A stretch of 37,653 nucleotides of DNA from a virus. Under the pieces are notes generated by a model. It worked only from the letters and a program-made list of their open reading frames with translations. It searched no databases and was not told where the DNA came from. The translations under genes and the position numbers were made by a program. This document shows, piece by piece, positions 1 through 7,336 of the stretch; within the stretch, counting starts at the first letter, position 1, and each line of letters starts with the position of its first letter. The stretch is from positions 1 through 37,653 of IMG/VR virus record IMGVR_UViG_3300025093_000055; one strand, written 5' to 3'.

Positions 1-1165
1 GTTTAGCTTCTGTAATATCTTTTGCATTTAAATTAGCTCTAGCTTTAGTTTCTATTTGTTCAGGAATAGATTTTTTAGATTTTTTGCTAGGTTTAAAACC
101 ATCAGTAACTAAAGCTATTTCTTTATCTAAAGCACTTTGAAAATTTTTCTTAGCTACATTTTTAAAATGTTCTTTTACACCAGCTTTTTCAATGTCTTTA
201 TCAAATCTCATATAGGTACCTTTACCTGAAAATATATCACCAGTTTCTGCAGTACCTTTAGATACTTGATTTAATGGCGCACCTAAATCTTGTCTAGGTC
301 TACCTATATCACCTTCTTCATATGTTGCATCTTTAGGTTTTCCTCTATCTCCTACAGAGGTTATAGGTAATGTAGATGATTTAGATGTTTTAATCTTTGC
401 TTCTTTGTCTGATAGTTCTGTAGCTAAATGTTTATCAATGTCATCTAAATTCATACCTTTTGTAGCTAAATCATATGCAGCACCTCTAGAAATTTTTTCA
501 TAAGAATCACCCATAACTTGTTTTTCCATTTCAATATCAAGTTCTAAATCTATAATTTTTTCTTCGTAATACGCTCTGTATGTTTTAGCAGTACCATCTG
601 GATTAAAAAATTCAGGATTAGTTATAAGTTCTTTACCTCCACCTGTACGCATATTTTTTTTAGTTTCATATTCAAAATCTAATTGTGCATTTTCTTTTCT
701 AATTTTATCTAATACAGGGTCTCCTGTAGATACAATTGGTTTTGGATTTCTTGATACAGTCATAGGTTCGTCTACTAAACTTGCATCAACATTAGACGCC
801 ATCTTTTTTAATGTGTCTAACTCCATTTGTCTAGAAGATAATTGTTTACTTTGTTCTGTTTCAAAAGCTACACGTTCCCATTCAGCTGGATAATCACTGC
901 TTTCTTTAGGACCATAAGGAATTACTTGACTAAAGTCTTGTCCACCTGAAGAAATACTATTAGGCAATTCATCTAAAAAAGTATTAGGTTTATTGTCAAT
1001 CATATTTAATATCTGACGTTGTCTTTCACTTTTAGTAGCTTTAGCTAAAGGGTCATAGTCTTCACCACCTGTAGGTGTTAAATCAGGACCTTCTTCATAT
1101 CCTTCACCTAAACCACTAACATCATCATAAATACTAGCTGAACCTTTTTTAAATTTACCTATCAT
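1..1165 (-). CDS. Large unknown late protein, 3' part cut by window edge
   Basis: The frame is open from the ATG at 1165 to the window edge, giving at least 388 residues with no stop, so the C-terminus lies outside. The start is well supported: AGGAG lies just upstream, and the ATG overlaps the TGA of the DUF5675 gene (ATGA), so it is probably translationally coupled. The product starts MIGKFKKGSASIYDDVSG and is hydrophilic, rich in Lys, Glu and Asp, with long predicted helices and no signal peptide or membrane segment. I recognise no domain. Its place at the end of the late operon, after the lysis-type genes, would fit a virion or late accessory protein, but this is only inference from position. 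Confidence 0.8.
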   Translation of the reverse strand, partial: MIGKFKKGSASIYDDVSGLGEGYEEGPDLTPTGGEDYDPLAKATKSERQRQILNMIDNKPNTFLDELPNSISSGGQDFSQVIPYGPKESSDYPAEWERVAFETEQSKQLSSRQMELDTLKKMASNVDASLVDEPMTVSRNPKPIVSTGDPVLDKIRKENAQLDFEYETKKNMRTGGGKELITNPEFFNPDGTAKTYRAYYEEKIIDLELDIEMEKQVMGDSYEKISRGAAYDLATKGMNLDDIDKHLATELSDKEAKIKTSKSSTLPITSVGDRGKPKDATYEEGDIGRPRQDLGAPLNQVSKGTAETGDIFSGKGTYMRFDKDIEKAGVKEHFKNVAKKNFQSALDKEIALVTDGFKPSKKSKKSIPEQIETKARANLNAKDITEAK

Positions 1166-1761
1166 GTAATTCTCCTGCGGTCTAGTTTAGCAGACAAAGT
1201 TTGAACTTCGCCACTTATCTCTTGCAATTTTTCCATAACAGTGCTTGTAAGCACTACATCATCAGTAGATTTGTTAGATAATTCTTTAATATTTCCATCA
1301 TAATCTATGTATGTAACTTCAACATCTTGTCCAGATTCTATAGCTGAAGCTACACGTGGATATACAAACTTGTATGCATCAACACTGCTACCAATAAACC
1401 CATCTTTAGCTATACGATTATTAGTTTGTGTGTTACCCAGTATTAAACAACCTGCTGTATGCTCATCAGTATTACCTGTATGCCATAGTATGTATTCAAA
1501 ACCTGGTACATCTTGTACCCATATCATACCTTTATGCATAGAAGCGTATTTAGTTTTATATCTATTATGAAATCCACCTTCAGTACGTAGTTTAAGTTTA
1601 TATGTACCAGCAGGTATACGTGTTTCACCCCAGACTTTTACATCACGTTGTTCGTCTTCTAATGTATATGCTAAAAATGTACGTTTATTATTTACAATTT
1701 CAAATAACATTCCTGATGTAGAGTCTTTACCACTACTAATTCTTAATACTTCATACTTCAT
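1162..1761 (-). CDS. DUF5675 family protein (L,D-transpeptidase-like motif)
   Basis: A 199-aa protein that I recognise as the phage-borne DUF5675 family. An IPAGTYKL motif lies at about residues 49-56, followed by WHTGN at 93-97 and HTAGC at 101-105. The His plus (S/T)-x-G-C pattern resembles the catalytic site of YkuD-type L,D-transpeptidases. A role on peptidoglycan is therefore possible and would fit its neighbours (holin-like and secreted proteins), but this is inference. The last 45 residues form a charged helical tail. Its ATG at 1761 overlaps the end of the HiPIP-like microprotein gene, with GGAAAGGAT upstream, and its TGA overlaps the next start. No classical endolysin was found elsewhere in the window. 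Confidence 0.8.
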   Translation of the reverse strand: MKYEVLRISSGKDSTSGMLFEIVNNKRTFLAYTLEDEQRDVKVWGETRIPAGTYKLKLRTEGGFHNRYKTKYASMHKGMIWVQDVPGFEYILWHTGNTDEHTAGCLILGNTQTNNRIAKDGFIGSSVDAYKFVYPRVASAIESGQDVEVTYIDYDGNIKELSNKSTDDVVLTSTVMEKLQEISGEVQTLSAKLDRRRIT

Positions 1762-1910
1762 ATTTCATATCCTTTCCATACTTTACACCAACCATATGGT
1801 GCTACTTCTTCATTAAATTTAGTACAATAATTATTACTGTAATGCAAACAATTATTGCAGTACTTTCCAGACTCAGGGCTATTGACAACGTATGCTCCAG
1901 GTAACGCCAT
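1758..1910 (-). CDS. HiPIP-like Cys-rich microprotein (50 aa)
   Basis: A 50-aa product beginning MALPGAYVVNSPESG. Four cysteines are spaced C-x2-C-x7-C-x12-C (residues 18, 21, 29, 42), and the last sits in a GWCKVW context. That spacing and the Gly-Trp-Cys ending resemble the C-terminal half of high-potential iron-sulfur proteins. Small phage proteins of this look are familiar, but metal binding is inference; zinc is the alternative. The start is fixed by a TAATG overlap with the gene upstream, and the 3' end overlaps the ATG of the DUF5675 gene, so the gene is embedded in a coupled operon. It has no signal peptide. Confidence 0.7.
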   Translation of the reverse strand: MALPGAYVVNSPESGKYCNNCLHYSNNYCTKFNEEVAPYGWCKVWKGYEI

Positions 1911-2035
1911 TATGTTTTCTTAATCTTTTTAACTTTACCATTGTGTGTTCTAGCAAATATATGAGTTTTAGTAGTTCTAATTACTGTACCCTTATATGTT
2001 TTGCCACCCCACTTCCAACTAACTGTTTTAGCCAT
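1910..2035 (-). CDS. Small basic protein, tudor/DUF2945-like fragment (41 aa)
   Basis: The internal ATG at 2035 is chosen because it follows the previous stop by one base (TAA-A-ATG). The longer open frame starting at 2182 would overlap the upstream gene almost entirely. The product is 41 aa, starts MAKTVSWKWGGKTYKG and ends in a Lys-rich tail. The VSWKWGGKTYKGTVI stretch resembles the first strands of the small tudor-like DUF2945 family, but the protein is shorter than that family. It is highly basic, so nucleic-acid contact is plausible. Its stop overlaps the next ATG (TAATG). Confidence 0.65.
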   Translation of the reverse strand: MAKTVSWKWGGKTYKGTVIRTTKTHIFARTHNGKVKKIKKT

Positions 2036-2036
2036 T

Positions 2037-2324
2037 TTACCACTTAACCTTATCTGCCCAATAAGCTGCAGACATTTTTCCTTTTTTAATATTAGAAGCA
2101 TGTCTAGCTTTAAAAGATTTACGCTTTGCTTTAGATTTAGCATCTTGTTTTTTTCCTGCAGTTTTTGCACCTTGTTCACCAAATCTAATTAATTTAAGTT
2201 CGTGGCCTTCTTGTGCTAATACCATATGTGATTTAGTCTTATGACTAGGTGTACGTTTAGGTTTGTTTACACCGCTAAGTCCATATTTTTTTAACATTGA
2301 TGCTCTTCTAGCTTCGTGTGACAT
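2037..2324 (-). CDS. Conserved basic marine-phage protein of unknown function (95 aa)
   Basis: A 95-aa, very basic protein. The blocks NKPKRTPSHKTKSH, KLIRFGEQGAKTAGKK and KGKMSAAYWADKVKW are, from memory, a strongly conserved pattern in many marine phages and some large viruses. The function is unknown to me. The start overlaps the stop of the 26-aa gene (TAATG), with a good TAAGGAG site. Lys and Arg are spread along the chain, and no membrane segment is visible. Nucleic-acid or capsid-interior binding would suit the composition but is not shown. Confidence 0.8.
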   Translation of the reverse strand: MSHEARRASMLKKYGLSGVNKPKRTPSHKTKSHMVLAQEGHELKLIRFGEQGAKTAGKKQDAKSKAKRKSFKARHASNIKKGKMSAAYWADKVKW

Positions 2325-2404
2325 TATATCTCCTTACAATTACCGTATTTGCAATCACATATTTGTACAAATGAACCGTCTTCTTTAGTTTTAACCATAC
2401 ACAT
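2324..2404 (-). CDS. 26-aa Cys-containing microprotein
   Basis: A very short frame, MCMVKTKEDG followed by a tail with the cysteine pattern C-x-C-x4-C. It fills the space between the holin-like gene and the 95-aa gene exactly: its ATG overlaps the upstream TAA (TAATG), and its own TAA overlaps the next ATG (TAATG). That double fit is the main evidence that it is translated, since its length alone would not be convincing. It may bind a metal ion with a partner protein, or act mainly to keep ribosomes moving between its neighbours. Function unknown. Confidence 0.5.
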   Translation of the reverse strand: MCMVKTKEDGSFVQICDCKYGNCKEI

Positions 2405-2622
2405 TATCTACTAACTTTCTTTGTACCACCTTGTGGTTTATCTTTTCTAAAGCCTATGGTTAATAACCATACAGCTAATGTAATTATAGTAGCTAATCCT
2501 GTAATTTGTTGTGCTGAACCAGTAAGTGTTAACGTAGCAATGACAAGACCTACAAGTGTCCATGACAAATTTAATGTTTCTTTAATTATCTCTATAAACC
2601 AATTCCATATTTTTTTAATCAT
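2404..2622 (-). CDS. Putative holin-like membrane protein (72 aa)
   Basis: A 72-aa product with two hydrophobic segments at about residues 18-36 and 42-60, separated by a short polar turn. It has a short amphipathic N-terminus with Trp and Lys, and a basic C-terminal tail (FRKDKPQGGTKKVSR). This layout matches small two-TM phage holins. It sits in a cluster with other membrane proteins, a secreted protein and a DUF5675 protein, which fits lysis. The start overlaps the stop of the 527-aa gene (ATGA). No homology to a named holin family was established, so another membrane role remains possible. Confidence 0.6.
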   Translation of the reverse strand: MIKKIWNWFIEIIKETLNLSWTLVGLVIATLTLTGSAQQITGLATIITLAVWLLTIGFRKDKPQGGTKKVSR

Positions 2623-4202
2623 AATGTTTTCCTAAATACGAAAGCCGCCATAGTAGCTATTCTAGTCAAAATAACTGGGACTACAACTTCTTGTGCTTTT
2701 TCTCTTTGGTCTTGTGTCATATCATCACCAATAGTTGTAATGTCAATAGTGTCAAAATCTACTAATACTTCTATTGGATTCTCTAAAAAGTTTTCAAATT
2801 GTATTTCTGTAACAACATCAGCTAGGGTGTAATCTTCTACGTCTGCATTTTCTACAGCTCTTTCCACGTATTCTTCTACAGCTTCTGCTACTACAGTATC
2901 TGATTTAACAGCCTCTGCAATAATAGCAACGTCTTCAGTTTCAACTTGTAATACATCAGCAACAACTTCAACTTGCTCCTCTGTAAGTTCTTCAACATTA
3001 GATATTGCATCATTAACTACTTCTTGAACTATCTCTATATCTTCTTCAGTAAATTCCTCTACAGGTTTTTCTTCAATAATTTCCTGTACTGGCTCAACCA
3101 AAATCTCCTCATTAGTTTCAGGTAAAACTTCGGTCTCAACAATATTAATTTCTTCTTCAACTTCCTCCTCTACAACTAATATTATATCATCAGATATATC
3201 TAGCTCAATAACTTCTTCTTCTATTTCAATAACTTCTATAGTTTCTTCAATCTCTTTAATAACTTCAACAAGTTCAATAACTTCTTCTTCAGATAGATTT
3301 TCCACAATAGGAGTATCTTCAAGTTCTAATAAGATTTCTTCTTTTTTTTCAGCATCAAGTTGCTCTTGAAGGAGACGTTCTTCCTCAGCTTTAATTTCTG
3401 CTTCAATAGCAGCTATTTCTTCTTCCGTGAGCTTAGGTACTTCCTCTTCAATGAGAATATCTTCCTCTGTAAGGGTGTCATCTCCAGGTATCTCTTCGTC
3501 CAACTCATCTACAACTTCTTCAGGAACTTCGACCACAATAGGTTTATTGTTACAATCATCAGGAATATAACCAAACCACTTTCCACTTTCTATCGCTTCC
3601 AGATACTGTTTATACGATAACGGATTGTTCGGATGTGGACATCCATATTCGTCCCAAGCAAGATACGTAGTAATGTTATCTTCGACCACATCTTTCGCTT
3701 TAGGTAATGTAGTCGTAGTCGTAGTCGATGTAGTAGTCGTAGACGTGGTGGTAGAGCTTGTTGTCGAACTAGATGTCGTTGAAGTAGGTACATAATCATA
3801 ATCATATAATACACTTTTAACTGGTGTAAAGTCGCTAGTTGTACCATTAGTATCGTGAAATGCTTTAACTTTAGAATATATGTTTTGATTATCTACAGAC
3901 AAATTAGTATATAAATACTCTGCTGTAAATGTATGACTACGCCAAGTTAATGCTTCTGTAAAACCAAACGTAGTTTGTATTGATACATCATCAGCAGATT
4001 CAGTAAGTCCTATATAAACTATATAGTATTCTGGTGGATTATCTTCGTAACCATCACTTTCTTGCCAACTAACTGTAATACTTCCATCATTGGAGTTAAT
4101 AGAAATACTACTATCATAAGGTGTTTGTGTTTCAGTATGATATGCATATGCTGGTAGTGACAGCAACAATAAAAGAAGGACTAAACCTATTTTATATAAC
4201 AC
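2619..4202 (-). CDS. Secreted FN3 / Thr-linker / Glu-rich protein (527 aa)
   Basis: The N-terminus is a clear signal peptide (Lys, a Leu-rich core, then AYA at about residues 18-20). One fibronectin type III-like domain follows (about 30-135), then a Thr/Ser linker ending TTTTTTLPKA, a Cys-containing segment, and about 250 residues dominated by Glu, Val and Ile in helical or strand-like repeats. The last 20 residues are hydrophobic and end FRKTL, so the protein may be held in the membrane at its C-terminus. The Thr-Leu-Pro linker style is typical of secreted proteins of Acidimicrobiia-type actinobacteria, which hints at the host. It lies beside the holin-like gene, so a role in envelope disruption or modification is possible but unproven. 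Confidence 0.75.
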   Translation of the reverse strand: MLYKIGLVLLLLLLSLPAYAYHTETQTPYDSSISINSNDGSITVSWQESDGYEDNPPEYYIVYIGLTESADDVSIQTTFGFTEALTWRSHTFTAEYLYTNLSVDNQNIYSKVKAFHDTNGTTSDFTPVKSVLYDYDYVPTSTTSSSTTSSTTTSTTTTSTTTTTTLPKAKDVVEDNITTYLAWDEYGCPHPNNPLSYKQYLEAIESGKWFGYIPDDCNNKPIVVEVPEEVVDELDEEIPGDDTLTEEDILIEEEVPKLTEEEIAAIEAEIKAEEERLLQEQLDAEKKEEILLELEDTPIVENLSEEEVIELVEVIKEIEETIEVIEIEEEVIELDISDDIILVVEEEVEEEINIVETEVLPETNEEILVEPVQEIIEEKPVEEFTEEDIEIVQEVVNDAISNVEELTEEQVEVVADVLQVETEDVAIIAEAVKSDTVVAEAVEEYVERAVENADVEDYTLADVVTEIQFENFLENPIEVLVDFDTIDITTIGDDMTQDQREKAQEVVVPVILTRIATMAAFVFRKTL

Positions 4203-4383
4203 TGTTGATTAGTACTACTAATGCAGATATAGCAACTAACCACCCAGTTAATTCTTGTCTTGATAATTTCTGATTAACTTTTTCGTGCAGTTCATCAATG
4301 CGTTTATTAATGTCTTGTTGTCCTTCCAATATAAGATTTAACATTTCTTTTTGAGTAAAGCCGTTGCCGTTATGGGAGGTCAT
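4192..4383 (-). CDS. Small coiled-coil protein with C-terminal membrane anchor (63 aa)
   Basis: I chose the ATG at 4383, which overlaps the end of the 46-aa gene. A longer frame from 4419 would lie mostly inside that gene. The product starts MTSHNGNGFTQKEMLNL, continues with a heptad-like helix (about residues 8-42, many Lys, Glu, Gln) and ends in a hydrophobic segment (about 44-62, GWLVAISALVVLINSVI). This is a tail-anchored coiled-coil layout, seen in phage lysis accessory proteins. Its 3' end overlaps the start of the secreted 527-aa gene by 11 bases. Function is inferred from context only. Confidence 0.6.
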   Translation of the reverse strand: MTSHNGNGFTQKEMLNLILEGQQDINKRIDELHEKVNQKLSRQELTGWLVAISALVVLINSVI

Positions 4384-4510
4384 CACCAGTCCATTCTTCA
4401 AACTCAGTGTCCCATTCATAGGTATATTGTTCGTAATTAACTAAATGTTTAATGTAAGACACTATATCTCTTATACAATAACCTAAAATAAATACAACTA
4501 GAAAATCCAT
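4370..4510 (-). CDS. 46-aa membrane protein, apparently leaderless
   Basis: A short frame starting MDFLVVFILGYCIRDIV: a hydrophobic N-terminal segment, then an acidic tail ending GDDLP. No ribosome-binding site precedes the ATG. Instead a TATAAT hexamer preceded by TGC ends exactly 7 nt upstream, which would place the transcription start at the ATG itself. The frame fills the space before the next gene and overlaps its start. It probably opens the lysis-type cassette. The small size and single membrane segment would fit a pinholin- or antiholin-like role, but no family was recognised. Confidence 0.55.
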   Translation of the reverse strand: MDFLVVFILGYCIRDIVSYIKHLVNYEQYTYEWDTEFEEWTGDDLP

Positions 4511-4517
4511 AAATTGG

Positions 4518-4526
4518 ATTATAGCA
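4518..4526 (-). promoter_or_regulatory. Putative extended -10 promoter of lysis-type cassette
   Basis: Read on the minus strand, ATATGCTATAAT gives an extended -10 (TGC then TATAAT), with no convincing -35. It overlaps the stop codon of the 238-aa gene and lies 7 nt before the ATG at 4510, the geometry of leaderless transcripts common in actinobacteria. The same ATATGCTATA string precedes the plus-strand start region at 29328-29337. Overlap with coding sequence makes chance occurrence possible. Confidence 0.4.
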
Positions 4527-5235
4527 TATCATCATGATTTTTTACTACTTGGTCATATCTTTCTGACCTGTAACTTAATAATCTATTACCTTCTATATGC
4601 CAATCATCTCTACTTGTTTGTTCTTCTAAATTTAATTTAACTTTATCTACAGCTACAGGTAGCAAAGTTATTAATGGAGTTCCTTCTTCTATAATTAACA
4701 TATCTCCTATATCTAATCTTGGATATATTTCCATAGGAAAATTTATATTATGATAAACATCTGTTCTAACAACGCCAGGTAATAATCTAAATGGTCTATC
4801 TTTTTCGTTATAGAAAGGGTCAAAGAACATTGTTTGTATATTTTCTTCAGTCTTAATTAACCAAGGACAATTAAGTTTAATTGCACCTCCTATTAATAAT
4901 TCAGTAACACTTGTGTTTTCTATTTGATTTTGTGTATGATGTCCTGTAACTTCCCAACCTTCTATTTGACCATCATGTCCACTTGTTACAACTAAACCAT
5001 TTTTAGTTTGATTAAATTTAATCCATGTCCATGCAGGAACTACAATACCTTGCGTTAATATATCTCTAACAGCAGGACAATTCTTTATATTACCTGCTTC
5101 TTCAGGCATCATAGGGTCATGAAATCTTTTCATTTTCTTCCACCAATCAGGTAGCATTCTATTTGCATTGACTGGTGTATGTGTGTCTAATAAATAATTA
5201 AACTCTGGTGTTAATGGTTTTAAACTAATTTGCAA
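4519..5235 (-). CDS. Halogenase-associated protein, DUF6065-like pattern (238 aa)
   Basis: A 238-aa soluble protein. An N-terminal MLPDWWKKM motif (about residues 27-35) is followed by a CP pair and a series of predicted strands: PAWTWIKF, NCPWLIKT, LLPGVVRTD, INFPMEIYPRL and EEGTPLITLLPV. This run of motifs resembles the beta-rich DUF6065 type, but the match is from memory and distant. The gene overlaps the halogenase gene by 11 bases, so the two are coupled. The 193-aa protein on the other side of the halogenase shares the same motif order, suggesting an ancient paralogue pair. A role in binding or delivering the halogenase substrate is inference. Confidence 0.7.
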   Translation of the reverse strand: MQISLKPLTPEFNYLLDTHTPVNANRMLPDWWKKMKRFHDPMMPEEAGNIKNCPAVRDILTQGIVVPAWTWIKFNQTKNGLVVTSGHDGQIEGWEVTGHHTQNQIENTSVTELLIGGAIKLNCPWLIKTEENIQTMFFDPFYNEKDRPFRLLPGVVRTDVYHNINFPMEIYPRLDIGDMLIIEEGTPLITLLPVAVDKVKLNLEEQTSRDDWHIEGNRLLSYRSERYDQVVKNHDDML

Positions 5236-6388
5236 CTTTAATCCTTTCTATAAGTTTATCGTATATACCTAATCCTATAAGATTTTCTGCTTGGTTTCTT
5301 AAACCCCAACCTGCACCAAATATTCCTAATTCATTAGTACTTATTTGTCTATCAAGATATCTTTGTATATTCTGTACTTGTTCTATAAATGTAATAGGTG
5401 CATTGTCTAAACAATTCCAACCTTTTTTTACAGCATGTTTCCAGAAAGGTGTATCAAACTTACTACCTGCTGCATAATGTAACATAATTATTACATTTGT
5501 TTCATCAAACCACATGTCTAATTTTTGTTGTTCATAATCTATAGAGTGTCCGTTGTATATAAGGTCATATGTTTGTCTGTTAATAAAGTCAATAGTTTCA
5601 ATAGAAGTAGCTTCTAATGGTTCTAAAAAAAATGATGCGTTGCCATTATGTGATTGATACTCACTATAGTTTTGTTTTAATTTATAATTATTAAATGAAA
5701 GATTATTTATTTTACCGTCTGCTTCTTCTTCTAATAGGTTTAGAACTTCTTCTATATCTTTTTTAATTTCATCAACAGTATTAAATTTATCATTATACAT
5801 ATAACCTAATGACAATCTATTAGATAATGGAACACCAAATACCCAACCATAAGGTCTAGCTATAGCTAATGTATATTGTATTTTAGGATAATCCCATGGA
5901 CATTGAACTACATAAGCTGAGTTAATAACCATATCATGTTGTATTGCAAACCTGTCATCCATAGTAGGTTTACCTCTACAATCAATTACATAATCAGTAT
6001 CTAATTCATTTACATTTTTTATATGTTTATCTATGTAATTAACTTTATGTTCAATTTTTTCTTTTATAAAATTTTGTAAGCCTAATGCATTAAAATGCCA
6101 AGCACTTTCAGGTATAGGAAAATTGTGAAAGTAATTATTTGCACCCCAGTTTTGATACATGATACCTTGTTTAGCATTGTAATTTATTTTAGATAACTCA
6201 AGCCAAGATAAATTAAATATGTTTGTTAGTAATTTAGGCAAAGATAATTGTGAACCTTCTCCTACTGCAGCCTCAGGTATATTGCTATCGTATATAACTT
6301 CTATTTCATCTTCTGTATAATGTGAAAAGTGTGCAGCAGCAATACTACCTGCAGTTCCTTTACCTAATATTGTTATCTTTTTTGACAT
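5225..6388 (-). CDS. Flavin-dependent (tryptophan-type) halogenase
   Basis: 387 aa. The N-terminal FAD-binding motif is GKGTAG (residues 9-14) after KKITIL. VGEGS (42-46) and the segment YNAKQGIMYQNWG follow; Lys73 aligns with the catalytic lysine of PrnA-type enzymes. GWVFGVP (181-187) replaces the usual W-x-W-x-I-P motif, and LEPLEATS (255-262) matches the second conserved site with its glutamate. The family uses FADH2, oxygen and halide to halogenate an aromatic or other electron-rich substrate. Marine cyanophage members are known, including an iodinating one. No flavin reductase is seen here, so reduced flavin would come from the host. The gene is coupled by overlaps to both neighbours. 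Slightly short for a tryptophan halogenase; the substrate is unknown. Confidence 0.88.
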   Translation of the reverse strand: MSKKITILGKGTAGSIAAAHFSHYTEDEIEVIYDSNIPEAAVGEGSQLSLPKLLTNIFNLSWLELSKINYNAKQGIMYQNWGANNYFHNFPIPESAWHFNALGLQNFIKEKIEHKVNYIDKHIKNVNELDTDYVIDCRGKPTMDDRFAIQHDMVINSAYVVQCPWDYPKIQYTLAIARPYGWVFGVPLSNRLSLGYMYNDKFNTVDEIKKDIEEVLNLLEEEADGKINNLSFNNYKLKQNYSEYQSHNGNASFFLEPLEATSIETIDFINRQTYDLIYNGHSIDYEQQKLDMWFDETNVIIMLHYAAGSKFDTPFWKHAVKKGWNCLDNAPITFIEQVQNIQRYLDRQISTNELGIFGAGWGLRNQAENLIGLGIYDKLIERIKVAN

Positions 6389-6954
6389 TTATCTAACTCT
6401 TTTCTTGGGTAAGCAATAGAAGTTCTATTAAATATTTTAGTAATATTATTTTTGTAATGGGATATTTGATATGTTGATTGTACAAAATTTAATATACTTT
6501 CATTAGGTACTATATGTATTAATTTTACAGGTTCGTTAAACAACACTTGTATAATAGGGTCACCTTGATTAACTTTGCCACTACCTTTAAATGTATAATT
6601 TATAATTCTAGGATATTTACCTATAGGTATAATGCCTTCTGTCATTTCTAATGTAGATATATTTTGTAAAAATAATTTAATGTTTTTATTTTTTGTAAGA
6701 AAACAATAAGGCATTTGCATTACTTTATGTCCTGTATGCATTATGTCAAACATACGAGGCATTTCTTTTTCTACATATAATTCATTATTTCGTAGCTCAA
6801 ACGATACAGGACTTTCTATATATGCTCTATGTTGATTATATTTAACCATTTGAGGACAGCCAAATGTATCTTCATTATATCTTTGTACAGGTAAATATGT
6901 TTCTGAAGGAGGTAAGTCATTAGCGTTTAAGACAAACCAATAAATTGTTTCCAC
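6373..6954 (-). CDS. Second halogenase-associated protein (193 aa)
   Basis: 193 aa, starting METIYWFVLNANDLPPS. Motif order is FGCPQMVKY, YIESPVSFEL, MPYCFLTKN, PIGKYPRIINYTF and GDPIIQVLFNEPVK, followed by a Lys/Arg-rich tail. These motifs run in parallel with those of the 238-aa protein on the other side of the halogenase (CP pair, a P-x-x-F/W strand, a PRI/PRL strand, a GDP/GTP-type turn before the last strands), so both may share one beta-sandwich fold. It overlaps the halogenase start by 16 bases. Function unknown; partner or substrate-presenting protein is inference. Confidence 0.65.
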   Translation of the reverse strand: METIYWFVLNANDLPPSETYLPVQRYNEDTFGCPQMVKYNQHRAYIESPVSFELRNNELYVEKEMPRMFDIMHTGHKVMQMPYCFLTKNKNIKLFLQNISTLEMTEGIIPIGKYPRIINYTFKGSGKVNQGDPIIQVLFNEPVKLIHIVPNESILNFVQSTYQISHYKNNITKIFNRTSIAYPRKELDKCQKR

Positions 6955-6964
6955 CTAGTTGCTC

Positions 6965-7336
6965 CTACCTATCAGGTTGTGGTATTTCTACGCCTTCTCC
7001 TGCTCTAGTCCAACCTTGTCCACCACCATCATATGCAGCTTCGTCCCAATAATATATATCACCATTTTCTTCAGCTGCTTCTATTGAACCTAAAGGATGG
7101 TCTTGTGGTGCATTCCATGTAATGTAATCATCAGATAATGTCCAGCTAGGAAAAGGTTTAACAGATGAAAATTTTTGTACATCAGGATGCCAAGTATATC
7201 CTGGATTAACAGCATTAGTAGATTCTGTTTCTTGAATACAAGTCATATCAGGAAATGCAGCTTCTGCCGCTTCTACACTATCGTATACTAAAATGTTATC
7301 TACAATGTTATCTGAACCTACGATAGCTATTTTCAT
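6965..7336 (-). CDS. Conserved marine-phage tail-region protein (123 aa)
   Basis: 123 aa, starting MKIAIVGSDNIVDNILVYDS. It is rich in Trp, Asp and Pro in its second half: KPFPSWTLSDDYITWNAP, YYWDEAAYDGGGQGW. The WxxP-style repeats resemble small proteins found beside tail fibres in marine phages, which may act in fibre assembly or decorate the fibre. Its ATG overlaps the stop of the polyglycine adhesin gene (TAATG), so the two are made together. No catalytic motif or membrane segment is visible. Confidence 0.7.
   Translation of the reverse strand: MKIAIVGSDNIVDNILVYDSVEAAEAAFPDMTCIQETESTNAVNPGYTWHPDVQKFSSVKPFPSWTLSDDYITWNAPQDHPLGSIEAAEENGDIYYWDEAAYDGGGQGWTRAGEGVEIPQPDR

Noticed and set aside
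1307-1570. Plus-strand frames inside the late arm (for example 1307-1570, 3360-3620, 9651-9866)
   Set aside because: They lie opposite well-supported minus-strand genes, lack ribosome sites and have low-complexity or Ser/Leu/Tyr/Cys-rich sequence typical of antisense shadows.
1910-2182. A 90-aa frame covering the small tudor-like gene
   Set aside because: Its first 49 residues overlap the conserved 95-aa gene in another frame. The ATG at 2035 fits the junction.
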